Part shown: positions 44,201 to 55,564 of the stretch, in pieces
How the letters are laid out: every line of letters begins with the position of its first letter
Position numbering within the stretch: position 1 is the first letter of the stretch
Assembly (NCBI GenBank): GCA_934481355.1
Contig: CAKSPH010000002.1
Coordinates: 62,001-126,000, forward strand
Source: an uncultured Oscillospiraceae bacterium
GTDB taxonomy: Bacteria; Bacillota; Clostridia; Oscillospirales; Ruminococcaceae
Reading direction: 5' to 3'
Length of the DNA stretch: 64,000 nt
Made by a program: the position numbers and the translations under genes
The notes under the pieces: model-generated
Database searches by the model: none
Seen by the model: the letters and a program-made list of their open reading frames with translations, nothing else
What the model was told of the DNA's origin: nothing

Positions 44201-44689
44201 GACTCCGCCGTTTTCGGTGGTGGAAACGTATATTCCGTCGTTTCCGAAGCGTATCTCAGGTGATTCGCACAGCCATACCCTGCGGAATATTCCCGCGCCG
44301 GAGTACCATCTGGAATTGGGCGAATGATAGTCAACCCGGACGGTTATAGTATTCTCTCCGTTGCGGATAAGGTCGGTTATATCGAACTGGAAAGCGGAAT
44401 AGCCGTACTTCCACTCTCCTGCCTGAGTACCGTTCACATAGACGCGGCTGTCCATATAAACCCCGTCAAAGCGGATATATGTGCGTACTCCCGGCTTCTT
44501 TTCGTAGGCGAAATTCTTCCTGTACCAGCCGGTGGAGGTCTCGTACAGATTGCCGGTGTCGTATATCAGCCAGTCGTGCGGCAGGTCTGTCGGCCTGAAA
44601 TCAAAGCCGTCGGAGTACTCAGAGCCGAACGGCGCCTTGTAGAAATCCCAGCCATCGCAGAACAGCGTGCGGTTTGAATAGTTTATCAT
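41213..44689 (-). CDS. Large glycoside hydrolase family 2 protein with C-terminal carbohydrate-binding-like domains
   Basis: This 1158-residue enzyme has the GH2 plan: a jelly-roll N domain, an Ig-like domain, and a TIM barrel with acid/base Glu in IIGWSVGNEIFDTHADERG and nucleophile Glu in AIYGSETASVVQSRG. Ig-like domains follow from about residue 600. Two C-terminal beta-sandwich regions (around 965-1075 and 1085-1158, with AAYENVDFGPDGADTLEV and FDFTAEQPSEVV) resemble CBM6/CBM35 modules. No signal peptide is visible, so it is probably cytoplasmic, which is odd for a protein with binding modules. The start at 44689 follows AAAGGGAT and lies four bases after the lacZ stop. Probably a beta-galactosidase or related GH2 activity. 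Confidence 0.88.
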   Translation of the reverse strand: MINYSNRTLFCDGWDFYKAPFGSEYSDGFDFRPTDLPHDWLIYDTGNLYETSTGWYRKNFAYEKKPGVRTYIRFDGVYMDSRVYVNGTQAGEWKYGYSAFQFDITDLIRNGENTITVRVDYHSPNSRWYSGAGIFRRVWLCESPEIRFGNDGIYVSTTENGGVWTAEITSEILRPAGTPIAGVEVRSTILDSAGNEVASAVSDACAVDISCIPEAVRVPGNTYSLTTQKLNVSAPALWDIESPNLYTLVSEILRGGEVIQRISQRFGFRKIEFTADRGFFLNGRHVKLHGSCEHHDNGCLGAVSNKTALRRRFRKLREMGVNAIRTSHNMPAEEFMDLADETGMLILSEGFDMWERSKTEYDYARFFDEWVERDVASWIRRDRNRPSIIGWSVGNEIFDTHADERGQEVTALLKRLVQLHDPRGNGYVTFGSNFMQWENGQKCADILKLAGYNYGERLYNEHHEKHPDWAIYGSETASVVQSRGIYHFPLSQTVLADDDEQCSSLGNSCTGWGAKNTEDCIIRDRDAEFCAGQFIWTGFDYIGEPTPYSTKNSYFGQYDTAGFPKDSAYVFRAEWTDYKKSPFVHIFPHWDFNEGQPIDVRVCSNAPRVELFLNGASQGAFNIDHAHGKQLTADYIIPYHKGELKAVAFDESGAVIAEDAVRSFGDAVRIEAVPDKTGLRADGEDLIYVEIAAYDENGTFCANAGNRVNISVDGAGRLLGMDNGDSTDYDQYKGTSRRLFSGRLLAVIGATGETGEIRVTLTSPGLPEETVTIRAVPAVMVPGTSCNERVSAAPTECGRTDELPVRKLELCADALKLTPEKREITVRTEIYPAGSDYTQEVEYRVTNINGITTNIAELEVRPDNTVVVRAKGDGEFFLRAMCRNGTQRLHLLSVLPFAAEGLGSAFMDPYEFVPAGLNSRGSENLGNGVNRGIGFAFGGTSWAAYENVDFGPDGADTLEVSIWANTLDPVDIRFYDGIPGEGGELLGTYTYHKQPEWMVFKPETFRLPKLLRGVRTFAIESDSGYQVSGFTFERRRREFSGNNAADAEHIYGDKFTVSGGSVTGIGNNVVLDFGEFDFTAEQPSEVVICGASPLPLNSIHLVLKNADGEQRILCEFRTDDPASCEREFQLAGVSGKQNVSFTFLPGSNFDFSWFRFVK

Positions 44690-44693
44690 GTGC

Positions 44694-48619
<3,926 letters not shown>

Positions 48620-48628
48620 GAGGTAAAG

Positions 48629-49411
48629 ATGAACTATTACGAAATATTCCGGGAGTGCTTCCCGCAGCTCCGTCTGAGCGAAAATCAATTTATGAGCCTG
48701 TCGGAATTAGAACAGTGCAGGCTGTTCACCTGCGGAAACGGATACGCGCTGGTGAGCGGCAACAGACTGCGGCTGATATGCGTTCCTCCGCAGGAACAGA
48801 AAAAAGGTACCGGAACAGAGCTGCTCCGGCTTGCCGAGGAATATGTCAGGAATCAAGGCTTCACGCGAATTGAGGCAGGGGATACCGGCTCAGGGCTGTT
48901 TATCGGCGCGGTGGAGGAAAGCGTTCCTTTTTTCGAGAAGCACGGCTATTCATTCGGGGAGAGAATCGCGGAGATGTCCGGCGGCAGGAACGAGCTTCTT
49001 TTGAATCCAGCGGATATCCCGGGAATCAGCTTTGAAATACGCCAGGCGGACGAAACGGTCAGGAACGCAGTTTCCAAGGTTGACCCGGACTGGGTGCAGT
49101 ATTTCACTGATGGCGAAGTAATGTGCGCTGTTTCCAACGGAACTGTTGCCGCTTTCTGCATTCTGGAGAAGAACGTTTCATGCGTGCTCTCGGGCGGAAC
49201 TTCAAAGATGGGGAGCATAGGCTGCGTAGGCACTGTTCCGGATTTCCGCAGGCGCGGGATAGGTCTGGAGATGGTGAAGCGGGCTTCTGCCGAGCTGCTG
49301 GAGCGCGGCTCTGAACGGATATTCATACATTACACCGGGGTTTACGGCTGGTACGCGAAGCTCGGATATCATACGGATTTATGGCTCAGACCCGGAGAAA
49401 AGGAACTTTAA
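48629..49411 (+). CDS. GNAT-family N-acetyltransferase (two-domain)
   Basis: This 260-residue protein appears to hold two GNAT-like halves. The first has RLICVPPQEQKKGTGTELL as an acetyl-CoA loop, the second GCVGTVPDFRRRGIGLEMVKRA, followed by IHYTGVYGWYAKLGY. The C-terminal loop (RRRGIG) is a canonical acetyl-CoA pyrophosphate site. The ATG follows AGGAGGTAAAG, nine bases after the AraC stop, so it is probably co-transcribed. The acceptor substrate is unknown. Confidence 0.85.
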   Translation: MNYYEIFRECFPQLRLSENQFMSLSELEQCRLFTCGNGYALVSGNRLRLICVPPQEQKKGTGTELLRLAEEYVRNQGFTRIEAGDTGSGLFIGAVEESVPFFEKHGYSFGERIAEMSGGRNELLLNPADIPGISFEIRQADETVRNAVSKVDPDWVQYFTDGEVMCAVSNGTVAAFCILEKNVSCVLSGGTSKMGSIGCVGTVPDFRRRGIGLEMVKRASAELLERGSERIFIHYTGVYGWYAKLGYHTDLWLRPGEKEL

Positions 49412-49855
49412 TTGGTACAGAAACTTAAGAAATTCAGCGAACTCACCGCAAAGGAGCTGTACGAAATACTCCGGCTGCGGGTGAACGTCTTTGTGGTGGA
49501 GCAGAACTGCCCCTACCCGGAACTGGACGGTCTTGACGAGTGCGCATATCACCTGTGGTTCGAGGACGAAAACGGCATTGCCGCATACCTGCGGCTGATC
49601 CCTCCGGGAGTGGTGCGGGAGGACGGCGCGATAGGCCGCGTTATATCCGCACGGCGGCGCAGCGGGCTAGGGAGCCGGCTCATGCAGGCGGGGATAAAGG
49701 CAATGCAGGAGCTCTACGGCTCCGAAAGCGTAACGATAGAGGCGCAGGTCTATGCAAAGCCGTTCTACGAGGTCAACGGATTCCGGCAGATCTCGGACGA
49801 ATTTGACGAGGACGGTATCCCGCATATCCTGATGAAATGGGAGAAAAACGCATAA
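49412..49855 (+). CDS. ElaA-type GNAT N-acetyltransferase
   Basis: This 147-residue single-domain GNAT resembles the ElaA group: LTAKELYEILRLRVNVFVVEQNCPYPELDGLDECAYHLW is the family hallmark, and RRRSGLGSRLM is the acetyl-CoA loop. It starts with TTG at 49412, after AAAAGGAAC, directly following the stop of the previous GNAT gene. Substrate unknown. The regulator and both GNAT genes form a plus-strand run of three. Confidence 0.88.
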   Translation: MVQKLKKFSELTAKELYEILRLRVNVFVVEQNCPYPELDGLDECAYHLWFEDENGIAAYLRLIPPGVVREDGAIGRVISARRRSGLGSRLMQAGIKAMQELYGSESVTIEAQVYAKPFYEVNGFRQISDEFDEDGIPHILMKWEKNA

Positions 49856-49856
49856 A

Positions 49857-49882
49857 AACAAGGGAGGGCACACGCCCTCCCT
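49857..49882 (-). terminator. Terminator between convergent genes
   Basis: A perfect 9-base stem (AGGGAGGGC and GCCCTCCCT, 49861-49869 with 49874-49882, 4-base loop) is followed on the minus strand by TGTTTTTATG. It clearly ends the secreted-protein gene and may also stop plus-strand transcripts. Confidence 0.75.
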
Positions 49883-49888
49883 GCTGCA

Positions 49889-50773
49889 TCATATTTCATC
49901 AGCGGAATCTATTTCAAAGCCCGGATTGCGGTACTTATTAAGCTGTGCGGTATAGAAACTTACCGGAACATTGTCGATATATTTCCAGCCGCTTTCCGGG
50001 TCGCCGACATATTTCACCGTTCCGCCGCCTGCGAACATAACCGTGTACGCGTCGTAGTAATCGTCTGCCCATACGCTGTATGTGCCGTATCCAACGGTCC
50101 CCGGCAGGAGTGCGGCGGGGTCGGACACGTTGTCAAGCTTCTCTATCTGCGTTCCGTCGCAGACGTAGTTATAGCCGACTGCCACTATGGGAGTTCCGTC
50201 AAATGTCGGATCGTTATAGGTATTTTTGCCAAGGCATATCGTGTCCGCCTGAGCGGCGTTCCATATCTGTCCGGTGAATATCTTTGCCTCATCATCATAG
50301 CCGCCGGGGCAGTCGAATTTTCCTTTCTCGCCGATGTAAAGCAGAGAATCCGAGTAGCAGGTGAGCGTTCCATTGGTCACAGAAACTGTTCCATCGCTTA
50401 CTATGGAGCCGTAAAGATCTACGGAATAACGCTTAAGCACAAGCTTTCCGCCGTTTTCAACGTAGATTTTTCCTTTTATCACCGCGCCGCCGTTGAGGGT
50501 CAAAGTAACTCCATTCGGGATTATCAGCGCCTCGTCCTCGCCGAGTATGAAGCACTTTTTTATGAGCCGCGTCTTTTTCAGGATAGGCGTGCCGTTCTCG
50601 CCGTCATAGCGGTACAGAATGTTTTTCAGGTTTTTCAGGCTGCATTTCTGCGCTTCCTGCCCGAACGCAACTACCCCGGAATTGTCCTGCGCGGACGCGC
50701 TTACAGCCGGGAACGCCGATGTTACCGCCGCTGCCATCAGCATCGCCGCAATGATCCTCTTGTTTATTTTCAT
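49889..50773 (-). CDS. Secreted protein of unknown function
   Basis: This 294-residue protein has a clear Sec signal peptide (residues 1-27, MKINKRIIAAMLMAAAVTSAFPAVSASAQ with an AxA-type cleavage site). The mature part has a short run that looks like beta-helix turns (GVTLTLNGGAVIKGKIYVENGGKLVL), where stacked parallel strands carry GG/NG turns. The C-terminal part has aromatic-rich stretches (SVWADDYYDAYTVMF). The ATG at 50773 follows AAGGAGG. No enzymatic motif was recognised. It is monocistronic, ending at the shared terminator. Confidence 0.8.
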   Translation of the reverse strand: MKINKRIIAAMLMAAAVTSAFPAVSASAQDNSGVVAFGQEAQKCSLKNLKNILYRYDGENGTPILKKTRLIKKCFILGEDEALIIPNGVTLTLNGGAVIKGKIYVENGGKLVLKRYSVDLYGSIVSDGTVSVTNGTLTCYSDSLLYIGEKGKFDCPGGYDDEAKIFTGQIWNAAQADTICLGKNTYNDPTFDGTPIVAVGYNYVCDGTQIEKLDNVSDPAALLPGTVGYGTYSVWADDYYDAYTVMFAGGGTVKYVGDPESGWKYIDNVPVSFYTAQLNKYRNPGFEIDSADEI

Positions 50774-50965
50774 ATCAAATACCTCCTTGTCGTACGGCTT
50801 TATTGCCGTTTCTGTAATTAAAACCACGCAGTTTAGAAAAAGGCTGCAAGTTTTTTATGCCTTTTTGCAATTTGTTGCATTCCACAAAAAACGCTTCGGT
50901 AATATATCCATTTTTAACAAAACAACGATACGGATAAAAAAACAGAATTTTCTTCTCACTGCCCC

Positions 50966-50994
50966 TTGAATTATCCCCACCAATGTGGTATACT
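50966..50994 (+). promoter_or_regulatory. Possible upstream promoter of the amino-acid ABC operon
   Basis: TTGAAT and TATACT are 17 bases apart. It lies about 170 bases upstream of the stronger promoter at 51137. An ACCGGC-N5-GCCGGT hairpin lies between the two. Along with that promoter it accounts for what can be seen in 50774-51240. Confidence 0.45.
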
Positions 50995-51136
50995 TAATAA
51001 GTATGCTGCTGAAAATCGGCGCTTTCTGCCGCTTTCCGGCATATAATGAAGCGGATAACCGGCGCACTGCCGGTCAGCTGCACAAATTTTAAATTTCATG
51101 TTGAAAGTTTTTGTAAAGCAATTTACACTAAACCTA

Positions 51137-51165
51137 TTGACACAATATGCTTTGTGTGCTATAAT
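51137..51165 (+). promoter_or_regulatory. Consensus SigA promoter of the cysteine-type ABC operon
   Basis: TTGACA (51137-51142), 17 bases, TATAAT (51160-51165). The -35 box is embedded in AAACCTATTGACA, a 13-mer also found at the promoters at 54355 and 60382. Confidence 0.88.
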
Positions 51166-51240
51166 ACAAATCACCGGGAAGCAGTGAATGAGCTGACATC
51201 TCCGCGGCACACAAGACAAATCTATAAACGGAGTGATTTT

Positions 51241-51900
51241 GTGGACTGGGACTGGTCATTTATTCAGAGGTTTACGCCGATGTACGCTGAAGCCGCCGTG
51301 CTTACGGTGACGATAGGAGTTATCGGTATCCTGCTGTCGATCGTGATAGGGCTTATATGCGCGCTGGCGAAGTATTACAGGATTCCCGTGGCGCGGCAGA
51401 TAGTGGCGGTTTACATTGAACTGTCGCGAAACACCCCTCTCATCGTTCAGTTGTTTTTCCTGTATTTCGGACTTCCGAAGGCGGGTGTGCTGCTCTCCAG
51501 CGAGGCCTGCGGCGTTATCGGTCTTGCATTCCTCGGCGGAAGCTATATGGCTGAGAGCTTCCTCAGCGGACTGAAATCCGTCGGGAAGATACAGCTTGAA
51601 AGCGCTGAAAGCCTTGGACTTCGCAGAGGACAGGTCATGCGGTACATAATCCTGCCGCAGGCGGCTTCTGTGTCTATCCCCGCGCTTGCCGCAAACGTTA
51701 TCTTCCTGCTGAAAGAGACCAGCGTATTCAGCGCGGTTTCCCTTGCAGACCTGATGTACGTTGCAAAGGACCTCATCGGTATGTACTACAACACCGGAGA
51801 GGCCCTGACAATGCTCGTTGCGGCTTACCTTGTGATAATCCTCCCGATCTCCATAGTATTCACGATACTTGAAAGGAGGGTCCGCCGTGCAGGGAATTGA
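51241..51900 (+). CDS. Amino-acid ABC transporter permease 1
   Basis: This is a 219-residue inner-membrane permease of the HisM/GlnP type with about five membrane segments. It has the EAA loop (ESAESLGLRRGQVMRYIILPQA) that contacts the ATPase, and YIELSRNTPLIVQLFFLYFGLP typical of polar amino acid importers. The GTG start at 51241 follows CGGAGTGATTTT. It overlaps permease 2 by 14 bases. It is first of a permease-permease-ATPase-binding protein operon, probably for cysteine. Confidence 0.93.
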   Translation: MDWDWSFIQRFTPMYAEAAVLTVTIGVIGILLSIVIGLICALAKYYRIPVARQIVAVYIELSRNTPLIVQLFFLYFGLPKAGVLLSSEACGVIGLAFLGGSYMAESFLSGLKSVGKIQLESAESLGLRRGQVMRYIILPQAASVSIPALAANVIFLLKETSVFSAVSLADLMYVAKDLIGMYYNTGEALTMLVAAYLVIILPISIVFTILERRVRRAGN

Positions 51901-52558
51901 AGTCCTTTTCATGGGCAATAATATGCTCCGTCTGTGGGGCGGTCTGTGGGTGACTCTCAGGCTGTCGCTGATATCCATCGCGCTTTCGCTCGTGATAGGT
52001 ATTTTTGTCGGCGCTTTCATGCTTGTGAAGAATCCCGTTGTCAAGGCAATATGCCGGGTATACATTGAGATAGTCCGCATAATGCCGCAGCTTGTATGGC
52101 TGTTCATCATCTTTTTCGGTGTGACAAAGCTCACCGGGCTAAATTTCAGCGGAGAAACCGCCGCGGTGATAATGCTCACGATCTGGGGAGCTTCCGAGGT
52201 CGGCGACCTTGTGAGGTCGGCATTCCTGTCGATCCCGAAGCACCAGTTCGAATCCGGGCTGTCCCTCGGGCTGAGCAGATTCCAGCTTTATGCTTACGTC
52301 ATTTTCCCTCAGGCGATACGCGGACTTGTTCCGGATATCATCAACCTGTCAACGCGTATGATAAAGACTACCGCGCTGGTTTCGCTGATAGGCGTTACAG
52401 AGGTCCTCAAGGTAGGCAAGCAGATAATCGACGCAAACCGCTTCGATTTTCCGAATGCCGCTCTGTGGGTCTACGCCGCGATATTCCTGATGTACTTCAT
52501 AATATGCTTCCCGCTGTCGCTGCTGTCGAGGAAGCTCACGAAAAAGAGAGGTGAATGA
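51887..52558 (+). CDS. Amino-acid ABC transporter permease 2
   Basis: This is a 223-residue permease of the same family. It has YIEIVRIMPQLVWLFIIFFG, and an EAA loop in SGLSLGLSRFQLYAYVIFPQAIRGLVPDI. The GTG start at 51887 follows AAAGGAGGG. Its stop overlaps the ATPase region as ATGA. It forms a heterodimer with permease 1. Confidence 0.93.
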   Translation: MQGIEVLFMGNNMLRLWGGLWVTLRLSLISIALSLVIGIFVGAFMLVKNPVVKAICRVYIEIVRIMPQLVWLFIIFFGVTKLTGLNFSGETAAVIMLTIWGASEVGDLVRSAFLSIPKHQFESGLSLGLSRFQLYAYVIFPQAIRGLVPDIINLSTRMIKTTALVSLIGVTEVLKVGKQIIDANRFDFPNAALWVYAAIFLMYFIICFPLSLLSRKLTKKRGE

Positions 52559-52560
52559 CC

Positions 52561-53310
52561 ATGGCTGAACACATTATAGATATTGATCATCTGACCAAGC
52601 GCTTCGGCGACAATACCGTGATAAACGATCTGTCGCTCAGCGTTGAAAAGGGCGAGGTCGTGGTACTCATCGGACCCTCCGGCTGCGGCAAGAGTACGCT
52701 GCTCCGCTGCATAAACGGACTGGAGCCTATCCAGGGCGGCTCGGTGAAGCTCCACGGGGAGCCTGTCGAGCACGGAAAGCCCAGCCTCTACAAGGTACGC
52801 CAGAAGATAGGCATGGTATTCCAGAGCTACGACCTGTTCCCGCACATGACGGTGATGAAGAATATACTGCTCGCCCCGATGAAGGTACAGAACCGCAGCA
52901 GGGATGAAGTCACCCAAAAGGCGATGGCGCTGTTAAAGCGCGTAGGTCTTGAGGACAAGGCGGATTCCTACCCGGCGGAGCTTTCCGGCGGACAGAAGCA
53001 GAGAGTTGCTATTGTCCGCAGCCTTATCATGAATCCGGACATTATGCTGCTTGACGAGATCACCGCCGCGCTTGACCCGGAAATGGTGCACGAAGTCCTG
53101 AACGTAGTCCTAGACCTCGCAAAGGGCGACCAGAACACCACCATGGTCATCGTGACCCATGAGATGGCGTTCGCACGGGCAGTCGCGGACCGGATAGTGT
53201 TCCTTGACGGAGGAGTAATCGTTGAGGAAAACACCCCGGACAAATTCTTCGACCACCCGCAGACAGAGCGCGCACAGCGCTTCCTAAAGACGTTCACCTA
53301 CTCGCGCTGA
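52561..53310 (+). CDS. Amino-acid ABC transporter ATP-binding protein
   Basis: This 249-residue ABC ATPase has Walker A LIGPSGCGKSTLLRCINGLE, Q-loop VFQSYDLFPHMTV, signature ELSGGQKQRVAIVRSL, Walker B IMLLDEITAALDP and the switch His in IVTHEMAFARAV. The sequence matches the GlnQ/HisP group. An ATG two codons upstream (52555) is too close to the AGAGAGG site. It powers the upstream permeases. Confidence 0.95.
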   Translation: MAEHIIDIDHLTKRFGDNTVINDLSLSVEKGEVVVLIGPSGCGKSTLLRCINGLEPIQGGSVKLHGEPVEHGKPSLYKVRQKIGMVFQSYDLFPHMTVMKNILLAPMKVQNRSRDEVTQKAMALLKRVGLEDKADSYPAELSGGQKQRVAIVRSLIMNPDIMLLDEITAALDPEMVHEVLNVVLDLAKGDQNTTMVIVTHEMAFARAVADRIVFLDGGVIVEENTPDKFFDHPQTERAQRFLKTFTYSR

Positions 53311-53364
53311 GCAGGTAAACATATAAAAATAACACAAACAAAGGGACAAATGGAGGACACAGAC

Positions 53365-54252
53365 ATGAACACTTTCAAGAAGATCGCATCTGTATTTGCA
53401 GCGGCAGCTATGGCAGTTTCCATGGCAGCCTGCTCCTCAGGCAACACCAGCAATACCAGCAGCGAAGGCTCCGCGGCTGACGGAAGTTCCGCAGCGGCAG
53501 GCTCTTTCCGCACAGTTGACGAGATCAAGGACAGCGGCGAGATCACCATCGGCGTTTTCTCTGACAAGAATCCTTTCGGCTACGTTGACAACGACGGCAA
53601 GTTCCAGGGCTACGACGTATATTTCGCTGAGCGCATCGCAAAGGACCTCGGCGTTGAGCTGAAGCTCGTTCCCGTCGAGGCTGCGAGCCGCGTAGAGTTC
53701 CTTGAGACAGCAAAGGTTGACATTATCCTCGCTAACTTCACCGTTACCGACGAGCGCAAGGAAAAGGTAGACTTCGCACTGCCCTACATGAAGGTAGCTC
53801 TCGGCGTAGTTTCACCTGACAGCGCGGTAATCACCGACGCCGACCAGCTCAACGGCAAGACCCTTATCGTTGTAAAGGGCACCACTGCTGAATCCTACTT
53901 CACAGAGAACTATCCTGACGTAAAGCTCCAGAAGTACGACGAGTACAACGAGGCTTATTCCGCACTCCAGGACGGCAGAGGCGACGCATTCTCCACCGAT
54001 AACACCGAGGTGCTCGCATGGTCCATGAACAACCCCGGCTTCACGGTCGGCGTTGAATCCCTCGGCAGCACCGACGCCATCGCTCCGGCTGTAACAAAGG
54101 GCAACGAGACGCTGCTCAACTGGCTCAACGATGAGATAACCTCCCTCGCTGACGAGCAGTTCTTCCACGCTGACTACGACGCTACTCTCGCTTCCGTTTA
54201 CGGCGAAAACGTTGATAAGGACAGCCTGGTCGTTGAAGGCGGCGTAATGTAA
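53365..54252 (+). CDS. Amino-acid ABC transporter substrate-binding lipoprotein, CjaA-like (cysteine type)
   Basis: This 295-residue lipoprotein has a signal ending in the lipobox MAAC (residue about 21) and a Ser/Thr/Asn linker. The binding fold includes IGVFSDKNPFGYVDNDGKFQGYDVYFAERIAKDL, RVEFLETAKVDIILANFTVT, VDFALPYMKVALGVV and DGRGDAFSTDN. These recall the cysteine-binding CjaA family strongly, so cysteine or a close analogue is the likely ligand. The ATG at 53365 follows GGAGG. It is last in the operon before a terminator. Confidence 0.88.
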   Translation: MNTFKKIASVFAAAAMAVSMAACSSGNTSNTSSEGSAADGSSAAAGSFRTVDEIKDSGEITIGVFSDKNPFGYVDNDGKFQGYDVYFAERIAKDLGVELKLVPVEAASRVEFLETAKVDIILANFTVTDERKEKVDFALPYMKVALGVVSPDSAVITDADQLNGKTLIVVKGTTAESYFTENYPDVKLQKYDEYNEAYSALQDGRGDAFSTDNTEVLAWSMNNPGFTVGVESLGSTDAIAPAVTKGNETLLNWLNDEITSLADEQFFHADYDATLASVYGENVDKDSLVVEGGVM

Positions 54253-54289
54253 GTTACAGCAGCCAGAATATCAGGATTAATCCACTGCC

Positions 54290-54326
54290 TTTGGAGCCTC
54301 CGGAGAATCGGGGGCTCCTCTCTTTG
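54290..54326 (+). terminator. Terminator of the cysteine-type ABC operon
   Basis: GGAGCC (54293-54298) pairs with GGCTCC (54313-54318), extended by further C-G pairs inside the stem, and is followed by TCTCTTTGTTC. It lies about 40 bases past the binding-protein stop. Confidence 0.7.
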
Positions 54327-54354
54327 TTCATTACGGGAAAATCTGTAAAACCTA

Positions 54355-54383
54355 TTGACAATTAAGCCGCAATGATTTATAAT
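54355..54383 (+). promoter_or_regulatory. Consensus SigA promoter of the flippase-like gene
   Basis: TTGACA (54355-54360), 17 bases, TATAAT (54378-54383), within the shared AAACCTATTGACA context. The predicted start lies about 40 bases before the ATG at 54431. Confidence 0.85.
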
Positions 54384-54430
54384 AAATATATGTTGACTTT
54401 TTTGGACGGGATAGTTTCGAGGTATAATAA

Positions 54431-55543
54431 ATGAACAAAAAGAAAAAAGGCTGGAAGCTGAACCTTATAGTCTGTGCCATAGCCTTTATCATAATGGTCG
54501 TTTATCTGGTGTTTGTTGACAGCATTGATAACGTTGTCGCCGCCCTCACCAGAATAAACAAGGTGGCGCTGATCCTGTGCGTGCTGTTCATGGTGGGCTA
54601 CTGGATGAGCGAGGCTGCGACAGTCCACGTCATGCTGAAGTCCATGCACCCCAAAATGAAATTCCGGGACACATGGCTGGTCACGATAATCGGGCAGTAC
54701 TTTAACTGCATCACCCCCTCCGCTTCCGGAGGTCAGCCCATGCAGGCGTATTATCTGGTGAAGTTCGGCGTTCCGCTGGGGTGCGGGCTTACCGCGCTTC
54801 TCAGCCGTTTCATCGTGTATCAGTTCGTGCTGACGCTGTACTCCGTGTTCACGCTGGCGGTGGGATTCAATCACTTCGGCGGCGACCTGACGCAGAAAGG
54901 GCTAATGCCGTTCGTGTTAATAGGATTCGTGATAAACACCGCCGTTATCATCTTTCTGTTCTCCATCGCGCTGTTCAGGAATGCAACGCTTAAGGTATGC
55001 AACGGGATAATCTCCCTGCTGGCTAAAATGCATATCATCAGGCGCCCGCTGAAATACAGGGTGTATCTCACCCGCGAGGTAAACAAGTTCTACGAGAATT
55101 TCAGGTACCTGCGCAAAAATATTCCACTCCTGCTGAAAGCGGTGTTCTTCACATTCGTACAGCTCACACTGTACCTGAGCATTTCCTATGTGCTGTACCG
55201 CGGCTTCGGAATGAGCGACGCGAGCCTGCTCCAGATAATGAGCTATCAGGCGTATGTTCTGATGATATCCTCCTTTATTCCCCTGCCCGGAGCCATGGGC
55301 GGAGCAGAGCTCGGCTACCATGGATTCTTCAAGGATATCTTCACTGAACAGTACGTCAACACCTCCATGATGCTCTGGAGAATAATGACGTTCTACCTGC
55401 CTATCATAGTAGGGCTTTTCTTCACCATGACGATGAAGAACCGCGGTATCGAAGAGCCCACCAACGACGAGGCAAAGGAAGTAATGTACGAAATGGAAAG
55501 ATCCGCGTCTCATGAAGAGGATAACTCTGAAAAGAACCCATAA
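54431..55543 (+). CDS. YbhN/UPF0104-family membrane protein (flippase-like domain)
   Basis: This 370-residue protein has about eight membrane segments and the family motifs GQYFNCITPSASGGQPMQAYYL and IPLPGAMGGAELGYHGFF. It matches the LPG-synthase transmembrane/UPF0104 group. Without the MprF catalytic domain, a lipid-flipping role is possible but unproven. The start follows GAGGTATAATAA. A charged cytoplasmic tail of about 40 residues ends the protein. It lies 21 bases before prfC and could be co-transcribed with it. Confidence 0.85.
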   Translation: MNKKKKGWKLNLIVCAIAFIIMVVYLVFVDSIDNVVAALTRINKVALILCVLFMVGYWMSEAATVHVMLKSMHPKMKFRDTWLVTIIGQYFNCITPSASGGQPMQAYYLVKFGVPLGCGLTALLSRFIVYQFVLTLYSVFTLAVGFNHFGGDLTQKGLMPFVLIGFVINTAVIIFLFSIALFRNATLKVCNGIISLLAKMHIIRRPLKYRVYLTREVNKFYENFRYLRKNIPLLLKAVFFTFVQLTLYLSISYVLYRGFGMSDASLLQIMSYQAYVLMISSFIPLPGAMGGAELGYHGFFKDIFTEQYVNTSMMLWRIMTFYLPIIVGLFFTMTMKNRGIEEPTNDEAKEVMYEMERSASHEEDNSEKNP

Positions 55544-55564
55544 ACACAAAAAGGAAGTAGACAA

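Noticed and set aside
48629..49855. GNAT pair as a toxin-antitoxin system
   Set aside because: Neither gene has a small DNA-binding partner of the antitoxin type; both look like ordinary metabolic acetyltransferases downstream of the regulator.
51003..51092. 29-codon ORF between the two promoters of the cysteine-type ABC operon
   Set aside because: It has an ATG and stop but no ribosome site, and its composition follows the palindromic spacer, so it is not called as a leader peptide.
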